A stretch of 64,000 bases of DNA from Scolanthus callimorphus (GCA_033964015.1 CM066915.1:12919573-12983572), one strand, 5' to 3'; positions 45,884 to 59,876 are shown, counted from the stretch's first letter. Translations and numbers: made by a program. Notes: generated by a model from the letters alone, not told the origin.

Positions 45884-46797
45884 CAGGGTCTCCTCGGTCA
45901 GTTTTCAAAATGGCGGGTCGTGCCAGAGGAGACCCTGGCAAAGGCTGAACCACGTGACTTTGAAGGGACCACAGGAAACCCAAATTATATAAACCAATGA
46001 GAAAAATATGGCGAAGATCAGCGTGAAAGAGAGCCTGCGTAGCAAGCGTTCTCGTGTGTTTTCAGGGAAAAGAAAGCCGAGAAACAGAGGAAAAAGCGGC
46101 GAGAAGTTCGACGAGCGAGTTTTCGCGTGGCCAAAAACTCGCTCGTCGAACTTCTCGCCGCTTTCTCCTCTTTGTTTCCCGGCTTTCTTTTCCCTGAAAA
46201 CACACGAGAACGCTTGCTACGCAGGCTACGTGAAAGAAGACGGATGAAAATGAAGAATAACATGCAGAATCATTTTTCTCCAGGCGTGAAAACGTTTAAG
46301 GGTAAAAGAGAAAAACGATAAGACATATTCTATCTCTAATTCAAATCCAAACCGCTACTGGGCCGCTACTCATTGAATGGATTTTTAAGAATTCATTTCC
46401 GAATATATTTCGCTCTGTACAGATCGTGAGCTTCGGCTCCCTATGAACGATCTAAATTTTAGTAAATAAGCTTAAATAAAGCGCCGTGCTGATCATGCTT
46501 TTAATGACCAGAAAATTCTTCGAGTAGCGGTTTGGATTTGAATAGAGATAAAATATGTCTTATCGTTTTCTCTTTTACCGTTAAACGTTTTCACGCCTAG
46601 AGAAAAATGATTCTGCACGTTATTCTTCATTTTCATCCGTCTTCTTTCACGCTGATCATCGCCATGTTTTTCTCATTGGTTTTATATAATTTGGGTTTCC
46701 TGTAGTCCCTTCACAGTCACGTGGTTCAGCCTTTGCCAGGGTCTCCTCTGGCACGACCCGCCATTTTGAAAACTGACCGAGGAGACCCTGGGACAGG
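45884..46797. mobile_element. Fold-back element nested in the CRE/E-box element
   Basis: cccagggtctcctcggtcag at the left is matched by its reverse complement at 46771-46792. The arms run inward for roughly 290 bp (apart from the nested element at 46031-46228) to about 46360 and 46500. The arms include a subrepeat of the gaggagaccctgg end, ccacgtgac and tatataatttgggttt phrases. Non-coding. Confidence 0.8.
46031..46228. mobile_element. 198-bp palindromic element with 9-bp target duplication
   Basis: The arms begin gagcctgcgtagcaagcg and end in the complement cgcttgctacgcaggcta. Inner stems include gcggcgagaagttcgacgag and its complement. cgtgaaaga flanks both sides (46022-46030 and 46229-46237). 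The undisturbed site, one copy of cgtgaaaga, is preserved in the opposite arm of the host fold-back near 46645, which confirms the insertion. A 9-bp duplication suggests a Mutator-like source. Confidence 0.9.
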
Positions 46798-47101
46798 GTT
46801 CCCATGTGTACACGGACGGACGGACGGACACTATAGGTTTAATACCAGAATAATAAAGAAAACATCATATCTCCCGAAGGGAAGCTTCTATAGAAGCCAA
46901 ACTTGGACAAACTTTCAAAGACCATAAGAGGAACTTTACACCAAAGTCACGTGCCCTTACGTCATCAATTACGTCATTAAAATGGACCACAATGACCGTG
47001 ACGTTCAAAAATGAACTCCATGGGTTACTGTATACGTTTTTCTCTTATCTATGGTGCTCCTCTCGCGCGGCGCTTCGCGCCGCGCGGGAGCTCCGCTATA
47101 A

Positions 47102-49014
47102 TTTACTTGATTTAGCTTTCTACTTGTCTACTTATGTAAAACATTCACTGACCAAGCAGAAAGAAATGAACTTGGACTTCCCATCTTCACTTCTAAAGTT
47201 TTCATCTACCCAAGTTATTTTAGACTGTGCAGAATTTTATATACATTTTAGACCATCACCACTAACAAATCAAGTTCTTACCTGTATAGCATCTTACAAC
47301 ACTATGGGCTAGTAACATCTGGACCCCTTGATCAGTGCTATGGAAGATCAGGGTTTTGGCATTGCCAAGTCTATAGGTGGTGCGCATTAAACATTCCTCC
47401 TAAGAGGGTATCGGTATCAGGTTGTGGAAACAAGAAATTTTTCATCTGTGAGAAAACATGTTGGAAGGAAAATGGACCAAATGAAGATCTTACTAATTAA
47501 TTTACAAGATTGTATAAACCTAATTGGAGTTTAAATTTTGTGATCAGTGCGCATGCAATTTTAGTCCGAAGCCTTTTGTTTAACTTCTCTCTGTTCTTGT
47601 TAAAAAAAAGAAATCAAGAAATTCTGACTAAAATCGCATGCACACTAAACATGAAATTCAAACTCCAACGAGGCTTATACTACCCTGCAAGCAGGGTAGG
47701 CTTATACCTCTTGTGAGTGATACATGTATCATGTAAATAACATTGTAGTTCTACATGTAACACTTACAAACTTGGATCCTCCAATAGCAAGATAACCAAA
47801 CCGAATAGATTTGTCTCTGTTGGGTAGTCACAACAAATTCAGCACCCCCTGTTGAGGATCCCAGCTCAGCTTCCCACCCTGAACATTTTTGGCTGCCCCT
47901 ACCCACCTTGGAATTTCAGTGAATTTCTTTCTGATCACCTAATCTGATAACAGACCATCCCCTATTCCATATTTAGGGAATACACTCTGACTTTAGAGTT
48001 TCTCATTATAACTCATAAAAGTCAGAATCTCATAACAGTCAGAAGGCTTAGCCTTTTGAAACAGTTGTGCAGCAAGTGATTTCAGGAAATATCCAGAATG
48101 GAAGGGACTAAAATATGCTTTACTAGGGGGTAGAAATTCCATATAATAAAATGCTAACCTCAACATTTCACGTTCAGGAATCATATCCTAGTTAAAGATG
48201 TATTTAATTGAACTATAAGGTGGTTAGAAGAGATGCATGAAGGGAAGCCAAAAATCCCTGTTATTTCCTATGGAAATTAAGAAATTTCAATTTTGTAGTT
48301 TACAATTTAGGTTATAAATACAATTTTGTTAAAATTCATGAACTATTGAATCTTGGTGATATGAGAAGCCCTTAGACAATAAAATAGCTAAGGCCATTTT
48401 TTTAAAATTAGAAGAATCACAACTCATTACTTGATTATCAACCTATGGATGAGAGGGTTAGTGCTTTATACATTTCACTCAATTGCTGTATTGTTGTAAT
48501 TTGCCTATTACTGTAGTCCTTTACTATTAGCAGTTGCATCAACTAGTTGAAAGCTTGGTTGAACCTGAAGTTCAAAAAAGGCAACTTTATTAACGTCTCA
48601 AATCTTCTAGCCGTGCACGAGTGCACTACTAATTGGGGAGACGGTGCACTACTTACCCCCGTAAGATTTTTTGTCGAAAAATAAGATACGAATCCTCATA
48701 ACAACAACGCACGATCATACGAATGGAAGTAGAACACTTTCGAATGCGACTATAAAATTGTAAACTGAACATTACCATTACCGGGCAAGGCAGTTTACAA
48801 TCTGTAAAGATGAATCCTGTTGTCGATTACTCCCCAGTTACTGTAAACATCTGTCTTCAAAGAAAGAGGACACCCTTTCCCTAATACACAACGATAAAAA
48901 AGGTGTAAACTACAGAAAATGTCTCCATTTTTCTACAATGGTCTTTGACGTGACCGTATGGGATATTAACTTTGGGAGACCGAGAAATGTTCCGAGGGGC
49001 CTGTAATAGTGTAG
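47102..49014. other. No gene recognised
   Basis: AT-rich. Frames up to 106 codons (46992-47312) begin inside the preceding element and lack recognised domains. A tactaccctgcaagcagggta inverted repeat lies near 47679-47698. Confidence 0.5.
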
Positions 49015-50229
49015 CTAGTCAGGTCTATTAAAAAATGTAACTTCAGGAATGGTCTCTTAATTATGTTTTTGCCTGATTTGAAAAGCGTTTCGGTTTGTTG
49101 ACTGCTCACTAGCGTACGTAGCTTTTCCAACATCCTGCTGAGCTCGTTTTCTTGTGATTTTCTTGCCCGTACACGCCCTTCCTTTATGTTCTTGTTTGTT
49201 CTCGACCTTTTCATCTCGAAAACACCCTTCCACTCTGTAGACTTGTTGCTGTTTCAGGCCACTTGATTTCTGGAGATGGTCTGCCAGTAACGTTTTCAAT
49301 TTCGACTTGTTTCACTTCTGAACGTTCACCCCAGTCGCCATTTTCTTCGCTTTTCAGTTCACTTTCTTAAACACTTAAACGCGTTTCTAAAGTCTCTAGA
49401 GAAATACAGGCAGTAAAAAATCTTCTCCGCTTAGAGTGCAATTGAAGAAAATCGTTTTGAGCATGATTTTCTTGACATTTTTATCAGGTTTAGTTTATCA
49501 CGTTTCAAAATGCGATTTCGTCGAGTTTGGCAAAGAGCGTGAAGAAATTCGAAACCAACCATAGACTCGTTTCCATACATGAATTCCACAGGTCCCCCAT
49601 TATCTGGAAAAAAGGCCCATTATCAAGATTGACTTCAAAACTTGCCCAATGCTTAACATAGAGAAACTTACCGTATGTGAATTGATTCAGGTCCTTTAAA
49701 ATGAGCAAGCAACCTCCAATTACGGGATGTAACAAGACAACATGGCTGCCATATTGACAAGCTTGAGTTTCTTTGAACGTCCCTTGATAACAACTCGAAC
49801 CTATTGCATGTTCCTTTCCATAGAATAGGCAGCAGAGACATAGATAAAAACTTCATTTCAATTTCGTTCCACATATCAGGGTCAAATCCCGTAAACATTG
49901 AGCTGTCATGACCCTTCTCCGAAGCATAAGCAAGTTCAATAAATGTCCCTGTTACTGTCTTATGGTAAGTTTTAGTTCTATAGTTTGTTCATAACATGCA
50001 AGAATGTAAATCGGTTGTTCTCTTTCAGCGATCCAGCTCGAAAATATTACGATACTATGTGTGAAAACCTCATTTTAGACTTAGTTGACAGTGAATTTCG
50101 TAATCGTAGAAAGAGTCACAGTTCGGACTAGTTTTATCGTCCTCTCCTTTGTTTTAGTGGGGTTCATCACAGGCAGCCCAAGTACAATGGTCGTTTATAA
50201 AAAGTTTATTCTGGCTTGGCGATATTATA

Positions 50230-50548
50230 GTGTTTATGTGGCTTTGTATAAGAGTAATCGAAAAACTCGCTAAATTGCTATAAAATCGTCACTGAGTTCT
50301 CGTAAATTATAGCAAATAAAAGTAGAAGACTTACATTAAGTTGTCCTGTTGTCCTTTCCTCGTCTAGAGGCGTTGAAGAGTGTTCCGAGGGTTCCACAAG
50401 ACCCCTCTAACCAGAGGGGAAGGCCCCATACAAGAATCTCGAACGTCCCACATCGCCACCGAATTTCTTCGATAAATCGCCACTCGATCGGTGACCTAAT
50501 CACACCAGGAGAACCGTCTTGCCATACATCTTTCCTACAAAGCAGCGC
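50230..50548. repeat. Left arm only of the 1239-2153 fold-back (block B)
   Basis: Matches 1239-1560. The right arm and spacer are absent because of the 5.9-kb difference between blocks. Confidence 0.85.
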
Positions 50549-51075
50549 TTTGACTTTTTTTATGGCATTTCAAAGAGCTCCATACCCACGAATTCTTTTC
50601 TCGACTGTACCCAAGTTTGTTCGCCTACCGATGTTGCCTTCTCGAGATATAGACTTTTCTAGTTTTGATGACGTCATCGATGACGTCATGCCACGTGACC
50701 TTGGTAGTGCACGCCCCTTGCCTCCAAAATAACTTAACCCAAGTTTGGTCACCTAGTGATGTTGCCTTCTCGAGATATTGACTTTTCTAGTTTTGATGAC
50801 GTCATCGATGATGTCATGTCACGTGACCTTGGTGGTGCACCTCCCTTGCCTCCAAAATAACTTTACCCAAGTTTGGTCACCTAGCGAAGTTGCCTTCTTG
50901 AGATATTGACTTTTCTACTTTTGATGACGTCATTCCGGACGAACGGACGCACAAAACCGGAAGTCCATGACAGAATCGTTTGATGCATATACACTTTTGT
51001 TTTGTTCCTTTTTCTCCTGCATGTAGCTATGGGGCTCCGCTACGCGGGCGCCCGCAGGAGTTCCGCTATAATGCT
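50549..51075 (+). mobile_element. CRE/E-box element, 5' part missing (block B)
   Basis: Same as 7425-7945: three CRE/E-box units, the cggacgaacggacgcac tail, the gcgggcgcccgc hairpin and the 3' end. The 5' terminus is missing at the junction. Confidence 0.8.
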
Positions 51076-53235
51076 GTGCATTGTTTGTTGCAGGTTCAGA
51101 AGGTGTGGGTGTACATTTATATACACAATTTACAAAGGGATAATGCCATTATTGGCTGGATGACCACAAAACAATTGCACCCTGCAACCAAAGACCACTT
51201 CCTAGCACAAGTACTGGTGGTTCAGAGATGCAACATGTTAGATAAGCACTACAGCATTTCATCGATTGTTTTTCAGAAGTTAAACTATACCTAAAGAGTT
51301 CCCTTTCTGGGGAGTAGAGACTACTCAAGAGTTTTCACTTAGTTTAGTGCTCAGTAGAACATCACAGTGCTGTATCAAAATCCCCTTTGCTCAATTTTAC
51401 TTGTAAAAATTATATTGCCACCTCAAAATCCAATATTTTCAACAGATGGAAATAATTTTGTGAACTGCCCAAGTTTCTCTAAATTGGATTGCAGTTTACA
51501 GAACTTGTTCTAATACTCTGTTAGTAATAAATAGCATAATAAATTGTTGACCAATATGATGTTCCAATATGGTGAAGCATGGTGAAGCATGTCCAGACAA
51601 TTTTTACGAATCCCCCCTCTTGGTCAAAAGGAAAAAAACAATGAAGCTACAAGATTAATCAAAAGCCCAAAGGCGTTTTGTCTGGCAGACAAAAGTCACT
51701 GAAGAGGACCTCGAGGAATTGTGGTAAAACAAGAAGGCCTTTTATGATTTTTAAAGTTTATAATTCTTTATGCGCGCGAAGCGCGCAGCTTTTTTCAACA
51801 TATTAGTTGAAAGAGGGTAAATACACGAGAATAGTAGTGCAAGTGATATTTCTTCAGGAGGTTCAAACTCGGTGTTGAACAATTGAGCCTTCCTTCATTT
51901 ACTTTTCAACCTGTACAACATTGTCTTAAATATATATAATACCTCAACAAAAATATGCACCCCCCTCTTCATGTTATGAAAAAAACATCCCCCCTTTTCC
52001 AGTTCCTAAATTTTGAGATCCCCCCTCACAATCCTCTGCCCCCCCCCCCTGTAGTATACATAATGAATGCAGCCTTAGCAAACACACAACACACTAATCA
52101 ACATGTTTGTTTGGTCATCATGACATATTGTAGTTCATTACTACTAACAGGTCAATCAAAGTACAATGAATGATGCTCATTTTGATTTGTAGTTTGGAAG
52201 ATTTTTCCAGACAACTATGTGCAGAACATGATCGGGTCAACTTTTATTTCTCAACCCAAAGCTATGATATCTTTCCACTTAATCTAACTGCACTGGAAGG
52301 CCCCGAAATATTATGGTAACCTGATAGGATAAAAAATGAAATGAAATCGTTACTATTGCTAAACATCGTCTTTTTCCGGTTCTTGCAGTCTAAATTTCAG
52401 TCTGACTCAGTTTAAACAGTCGCAGATGAAGGTTCACAGATCCTCAAATCAAACAATATTACACAGGCAGCTGAATAAACGTTTTATTTTATCCTTCCCG
52501 CTTTCTGAATAGAAGCAAAACAAACGAATATAGAAATATCGCGCTATTTGATTACAGATTCGTGATACTCAACAGTGCTTTTCCCTGAGTTGAGTCTGCA
52601 ATGTAAACATGGAGAGCAGCGGTTGTTGCGCATGGCATGTGCAAAATACTCCACTGTTAGCAGAAAAGGAAGCTTGGTTCCCATCATGATTGGCCCGCCC
52701 AACAGACAGTTATTGTGCGAAGAAAAAGGCTGGTTAGCTTGGCAACACATTGGCAATAGCGCTGATGTACAGCAGGGTGGATGCCCTCATTTAGCCTTAG
52801 TTACTGAATTTTCCTTTTTGTGCATTATAGTGAGTTAAGCTTCCTTCTGCTTTTATTGGAGGGTCTTGTATTGCCAGTCCTTGACTCCTTCCCTCTAGGG
52901 GTTCTATGTTGACGGAGGTTATATGTATGTTGACTTGGAGTCTTTTTATTAGATGTTCGTTCACTGCTGTTATTTCTGCTTCGTTTTCTCAGAGGAATCT
53001 GTGGCTGTTGCTTGGAGAATAAACAATTTCTGCAAAAAAATGAATAATGTTCATAAGACACAAAAACCGTTCCAGCAAATGACCTGCCACTAGTTATATA
53101 TTCTCACTGGGTCCCATTGTGCAATATAAGATATGAGGAGAGGAGACCTGGCTCCGCTTATCTGACACTTGCATGCAAACTAGAGCAACTCCTAACTGCC
53201 TAACCTGACATATGACAAAACTCCGAAGTAACCCA
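51076..53235. other. Block B counterpart of 7946-10104, no gene recognised
   Basis: Contains the C-rich GCGCGC-hairpin repeat (about 51610-52075) with an 11-C run and a tandem duplication atggtgaagc near 51572-51590 not present in block A. Otherwise as block A. Confidence 0.6.
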
Positions 53236-53420
53236 TAACCCAGAGATATCTCATAACTCAGAACATTCCTATAACTCAGAACTATCCCATAACTCAGAGC
53301 TATCTCATAACTATCTCAAAACTCAGAACTATCCCATAACTCAGAACTATCCCATAACGCTACATTCCGTAACTCTGAACTGTCCCACAATTCTGAAATA
53401 TTTCATAACCCTGAAATATC
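53236..53420. repeat. Minisatellite, about 20-bp units (block B)
   Basis: Counterpart of 10105-10290. Confidence 0.8.
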
Positions 53421-55617
53421 TCATACATGTATTGAGTAAATAATAATGCAAGATTAAGAGAGAGAGCACCACATTAGTTACGAACCAAGTTAATGAGCTG
53501 ACTAAGTGCGCGCTTGCGCACTACGTTCAAGCACCAATTTAATTGATTCAAGAGACAAATTAGTATTCAACTTTAGATGGCAGACTAAAAAGGAGCATAG
53601 CAACATGAGTGAGAGCATTTGTTTTTTCCTTTATTTCCCTGCACCAGAAATAATGACGCCTTCTTATCATTCAGACATCATGAAGAAAAATGACAATATC
53701 CCATGTAATGGACAGTTTAAAGATCGAGAATTTGTAGGATGAATAATTTTGCTCAAAGCGTTGCTATGCAAATCAGTGTTATCGGGAAAAACTTCAAAGC
53801 GCGTGCAGACTTCTTCCGCAATTTATGACTTACTCGGCATTTTCCCAACGAAATGAAACGTCACACAATTGTTATCAATGTTTCCTTGAGATAATGTGCT
53901 ATAATGAATTTTAATCCGGTACGGTTTTAACATATTTCACAAGTTTTGATACCCACTTCATCTCAAAAGTTCCACACGAATAGGCTCATTGTCATGTTGT
54001 TGCTCCATAATATTGCTTGATAAATTTGAAAACATTAATATGTTTGCTTTTTAAATTCATTTCACTAGCTGGAAATTTAATCAGAAAGTAACCTGGTTAT
54101 TTGTGCTCGCAATTTGGGGTTTCTTTTGTAATGTATAGACTGCAAATGCACTCTCGTTCAAGAATGCTACACACGATACAGTTACTCGCGCCCGGATTCA
54201 ATTGAAAATCAAACGCAACACTCAAAATTCGCGTTCTAAATAAATAAATTCAACTCTATAAGCATAAGCACTGACTTGGAAAGTAATTTTGCTGGATAAT
54301 TCTAAAGCTAAAAGCAGTGTGTGTGCTTCAGCCTAAGCTAACGTGACTATTTAATAGTACCGTGGATGTTCGAGCCAACGCGCCTCTTGTTTGGAAAATT
54401 GAATGTTAACTTTTACAGGGTGCCTGTTACTTTATATATAAAAAGTATTAATAATTAGGCCTATAGGTCGTCAAAGGAAAGATTGTCTCCGAGACGTTTT
54501 TTTATATAAAAGAATAACGATTGTGATTAAATACGTTTTTTGCTGAGTTGTTTTGACGGTGGCACTCGTGCGGTAAATACCCGTCTCTCTACCCAATAAT
54601 AACTCAGAATAGAAAGTTAGTGGCTGAGATTGAAGCAAGGCAACTTAGATCATCTGTATTGGGCATCAACATTTTGTGTGGGTGTAATTGTGTGGAATTT
54701 TGCCTAGGTTGAGTCTAGAGGGGAAACCTGTTTAGAGAATCTGAAAATTCACACATAATTATATCCTGGCCTAGTAAACAAAAAACGTAAATTCCGCCAC
54801 ATGGTTACGAATAATCGTAGAAAATACGCAGAAATCTATAGCCTTTTCTAGAAAAAGTGGCGAATTTATGTACCCTGTACAGCGACAAGGGAGTACCCCT
54901 CCTGCCCCCTAAAAAATAGGCTTGATAGGCTTGTCCCCTACGTCCGTCCACGGCATGGCAATTTTTGGCAGTCGATCGTTACCAAGAACAAACCCAATAA
55001 ACTAAGAATTTCATGTTTTCGCATATCAATCTAAAGAAAAACTACGCTCGACCAGACGTTTCTAAACCTGGTGATTCCATTTTTTCTCTGTCCTTCTATG
55101 ATAACTCAAAATAGAAGAGCAAAGATAACAACCTAGCAGAAGCTTTCGCGTGGTAATATGCTTAAAAGACAGTTGATCTGCCTAGACAGAGGACGACTAG
55201 AGAAAGACTTCGAGTTGCGAACCCCACGCCCTTTACATTGGGATTAATGCTTGCATCCCACCCATTACAGAACAACTACAGAATGTGTGGTAAAGGGGCT
55301 GGGGGAATGAAGCACACCAACTCAGCAAATGACAGAAACTAAGTACTAATCACGTAACGTGAGGGTCCGCCCTCTCGCGGGGGGTGGGGGGTCTAATAAC
55401 CATCCCCGCATACTTGGAAGGCCCCAGACATGTCCAAGAGTTGCCTAGTCTCCGAGGTTAGCGATGTCTTTACTAGCGGGACACCTGAGAGATACGTAAA
55501 GATTATGCTATCTGCTATCCTTGGAAAGAGAGATGGGTTTGCATAACTGTCTGGCCCGAAAGGAATGGGTCAGCCTTACAGCTTGAACTCTGTGGTGGTT
55601 TGGCCGAACAGACGCAC

Positions 55618-55958
55618 CCCATATGTCGTCGGGCGGGGGTGCTCATCGTATCTTTTAGGGGTTAAATTTCGGGTTCAAGGTATATACCTTTAGGGTATAA
55701 GACGAAAAAAGGCCATTTTTCCAAGAAAATGGTATCTTTTAGGGTATTCGCGGCAAAAAGGCGAGACGCCAGTGCTGGTACTCGATAGGCTGTATTCTCA
55801 GCTGTTGTTTCTTCCGCGATCGTGGCTGGAATTTGAGAGCAATGTTGAAAATAGTATCTTTTAGGGGTTAAAATTCTTGTTGATCACACCTAGATTGGTA
55901 TCTTTTAGGGTTGAAATTTTATTTTCCTGTCGAACACCCCCGCCCGACGACATATGGG
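55618..55958. mobile_element. MITE with 24-bp TIRs (block B)
   Basis: TIRs at 55618-55641 and 55935-55958 remain perfect. The copy has the same length as that at 12488-12828. Confidence 0.85.
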
Positions 55959-57040
55959 AGTCCCCCAGCTCCCCCGGAGCACCCTATTGTTTCAAAAATG
56001 GTTTAAAATGGAGGAAGGGCAAAATGCAGGCCAAAAGAGAAGGTTTTAGCAACCCAAATGGCAAATCCGGCTCCTCGGACCAAAAACGCATCCCCCTCCT
56101 ATAAAAAACCTGCATCCGCCCCTGTTGTGATAGTTGATTCGTCCTGAGCTTGCCTGCCCCGGCAGATGAGCTGCACATCAGCCGTAGGAGCTTTCAAAGC
56201 TCCTATAGCAAATACAGCAAATATACAGGGTTGAACTGATGCCAGGTAACTTTTGATTGCTGAGTGGCACACGTTAGGTAACAGTGTTTTAAATGCAAAT
56301 TCCAAAGATATCGCCATCTACCAACTATATATATTCATTCTCTATGTAAGGCTTTCTTGTGTGGCATATCCATGAAAGCTCACAGATACGCACACATTTC
56401 GATGAGTGAGCACCTTTCTATTGATTTTTGAGACCTAACCACTCCCAGTCACAGCGGAACAGGCCAAACAAGCAACGCAAAAGAGATGGGAGACTTTATT
56501 GAGTTAATGAGCCAACTCAACTCCAACGGGGGTCCCGTCTCTCAAGAGGAACGTCGGTGTTTTCCTAGATACGACAGTTTTGAAACCATATTTTAATTTA
56601 CAGAAAGACCGGATTTCGGATATTTTCTTAAATGTAAACTTGCTGAAAGGAAAACGTTTCTTCGAGTGATGAATAGTCGCCGTTAGCAGCTGTTCCCATA
56701 TGATACCGTTGACTGCGTCAATGTTCAGTTTACCAGGCCAATTACTGTGGTAAACGAATGAAATAAACAATGCTCTGATCTTAATAATTTGCCCATATCT
56801 GATGTTATTTATTTGAGCGCAAAGTTTGAGTGTTTAGGTTCAATTGTTTCTGTTCAATTGAACCAAGGCTCGCGTATAAGATTCTCTACCGAGTGATTTC
56901 GTCTATTTATTACAAAAAAAGAAACCCGCAAGAAAATCGCAAGCACAAATAACTTATTCGCATGGAGCTGAATTTATTTATTAAGAACGCGAATTTTGAG
57001 TGTTGCGTTTGATTTTCGATACCGTTGACTGCGTCAATGG

Positions 57041-59165
57041 GAAGAAAAAGCAAAAAGGAGAAAACTGGAAAAAAACTGGCGGAAAAGTAAACTTCAGGTG
57101 CACAGGCAAATGTATGTTGAGCAGTGCAATCACGTCAACAGCCTTATTCACGACACTAGAATGGAATACTACGCCGGCGTGATTGAGGAAAATACCTCTA
57201 ATCAGCGCGTACTTTTTAACACCTTTGATAAAATGCTCCACCTAAAATCGGAAAAAAAGCTTCCCACACACAATAACGCCCTTGACCTGGCAAATAGATT
57301 CAATGACTTTTTCATAAATAAAGTGCAAACAATAAGGGATAATTTACCTTCTCCTGTTGCTTCCCTTGATCCCGACGAATCCACTAACGTCCCAGAACTG
57401 CATGAATTCACTCCTACGGACAACACTGAGCTCTCCACACTCATACAATCAATGGCTAAGAAATCATGCATCCTTGACCCTATACCGGAAGTTTTGTTAA
57501 ATGACTGCTATAATACTTTATTACCTGTAATTGAGCGACTTGTCAACCTTTCTCTTGACAACGCTATCATGCCAACATCTTTCAAAGTCGAAGCACTTAG
57601 CCCTATCTTAAAAAAGCGTCCCCCGACCATGAAGTCCACGCACATTTTCGGCCTATTTCTAATCTAAAGTTCATATCAAAGTCCACAGAGAAAGTTGTGG
57701 CGTCTCGTGTATGCACTCATTCTAAGGATAATAACCTTGATGAACTTTTCCAGTCTGCATACAAGAAAGGCCACAGCACTGAAACCGCGCTCACTCGTGT
57801 ACACAATGATATTCTTCGATCTATAGATGAGGGCAAAATTGTCATTCTTGTACTTCTCGATCTCTCGGCCGCCTTCGATACTGTCGACCACAATTTACTG
57901 ATAAAGAGACTCGAGACACGAGCTGGAATCAGGGGCAAAGCAATTCGTTTACATAAACAATGAAAGATCTTCCAGTAGTGCCGTCACTTGCGGAGTCCCA
58001 CAAGGAACTGTCCTTGGTCTCATTCTTTATTCTATTTACACCTCCCCTCTGGCAGACGTTATTAAGAAGCATAATATGTCGTACCATTTTTATGCAGACG
58101 ACACACAAATATATTTCTCCTTCCGCCCTTCTTCCAAAGGTGAGCCTGACCCCTCCAAATCTATTGTCGAAAATTGCCTTCGTGATATTGACAAATGGAT
58201 GTCTATGAACAAGCTTAAATTAAATAACGACAAGACTGAGCTCCTCGTCCTTCACGCACGCCACCGACAAGCCCCCCCCGCTAAATTCCATCTTCGTCGG
58301 AACTGAGCTCGTAAAGGCCTCCAGTAATGCCCGTAACATAGGTGCTTACTTCGATGATGTTCTATGTATGGACAAGCACATTGACTCCATTTGCAAGGGG
58401 GCTTTTTTCCACCTGCATACAATTGGCAAAATACGCAGGTTTCTTTCTTTCAAGGACTGCGAGACGGTAATCCATGCCTTCGTGTCATCCAAGCTGGATT
58501 ACAGTAACTCGATATTATCAGGTCTGTCGTGCAGCCAGATCCAGCGACTCCAACATGTACAAAACTCAGCTGCACGACTGTTGACAGGCACGAAAAGGCA
58601 TTGAACACATCACGCCCATTCTTCGTGAACTTCACTGGTTACCGGTTGCCGCTCGCATCGACTACAAAATTTTGCTTTTAGTTTTTAAATGTCTGAACGG
58701 TTTCGCCCCTATTTATTTAAACGACCTCTTAACCCGATACATTCCCAAACGCTGCCTACGGTCATCCTCAAAATCGCTTCTCTCCGTACCTAAATGCAAC
58801 CTCAAGACATACGGAGAGAGAGCATTTTCATTTAGGGCTCCCACTCTCTGGAATGCCCTCCCAGATGACCTCCGATACATCACTTCACTCAGCACTTTTA
58901 AGGTGAAGCTGAAAACACACCTTTTCTCCCAATGTTTCGGGCTGTAGGCATCCCCCCCTCCCTCGTTTTTACTTTATTTTATCTTTTTAGTTCTTATCAG
59001 GGTTACACAGTTTTTATTCTTTTATTCTTTTTTATATATATATATTAGTGTAAATTTTTATCATACTGTATATTCTTAATATTGCTAAACTAAGAAATGT
59101 AAAGCGCTCTTGGATTTTTTAAGAAATAGCGCTATATAAATTTTATATTATATTATTATTATTAT
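57041..59165 (+). pseudogene. CR1/L2-like LINE, 5'-truncated and frameshifted (block B)
   Basis: Same landmarks as block [45 protein letters not shown] and the terminal FGL at 58946. The stretch before the RT is open for 189 codons (57098-57667) because the A-run near 57254 has 7 rather than 9 A. It includes FNDFFINKVQTIRDNLP and ILDPIPEVLLNDCYNTLLPV, a typical LINE linker region. The A-run defect before the FRPISNLKF region and the deletion after GKAI are shared with block A, so neither copy encodes a working RT. Confidence 0.85.
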
Positions 59166-59876
59166 CGTGTGTAGCATTCTTGAACGAGAGTGCATTTGCA
59201 GTCTATATATTAAAAAAGAACCCCCAAATTGCGAGCACAAATAACCAGGTTACTTTCTGATTAAATATCCAGCTAGTGAAATGAATTTAAAAAGCAAACA
59301 TATTAATGTTTTCAAATTTATCAAGCAATATTATGGAGCAACAACATGACAATGAGCCTATTCGTGTGGAACTTTCGAGATGAAGTGGGTATCACAACTT
59401 GTGAAATAATATGTTAAAACCGTACCGGATTAAAATTCATTATAGCACATTATCTCAAGGAAACATTGATAACAATTGTGTGGGGTTTCATTTCGTTGGG
59501 AAAATGCCGAGTAAGTCATAAATTGCGGAAGGGCGTTTGCACGCGCTTTGAAGTTTTTCCAGATAACACTGATTTGCATAGCAACGCTTTGAGCAAAATT
59601 ATTCATCCTACGAATTCTCGATCTTTAAACTGTCCATTACATGGGATATTGTCATCTTTCTTCATGATGTCTGAATGATTAGAAGGCACCATTATTTCTG
59701 GTGCAGGGAAATATAAAGGAAAAAACAAATGCTCTCACTCAAGTTGCTATGCTCCGTTTTAGTCTGCCATCTAAAGTTGAATACTAATTTGTCTCTTGAA
59801 TCAATTAAATTGGTGCTTGAACGTAGTGCGCAAGCGCGCACTTAGTCAGCTCATTAACTTGGTTCGTAACTTATGT

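Larger units (their letters stand above)
44915..47101 (+). mobile_element. CRE/E-box tandem-unit element, full ends, carrying a nested insertion
   Basis: The 5' end is taatatatagatttaggcac, then agcggagctcc. About seven units follow (44990-45880), each with TGACGTCA copies, cacgtgacc and aagtttggttgtctt. After the nested fold-back (45884-46797) come gacggacggacgg, a final partial unit, and the 3' hairpin cgcgcggcgc-ttc-gcgccgcgcg (47064-47086) before gggagctccgctata. Both termini are intact, so this is the best reference copy in the window. No ORF of its own was recognised. Confidence 0.8.
53471..59876. mobile_element. Large fold-back element interrupted by a LINE (block B)
   Basis: Arms 53471-54178 and about 59164-59876, with the LINE in the right arm exactly as in block A. 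The insertion therefore predates the duplication. Confidence 0.75.
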
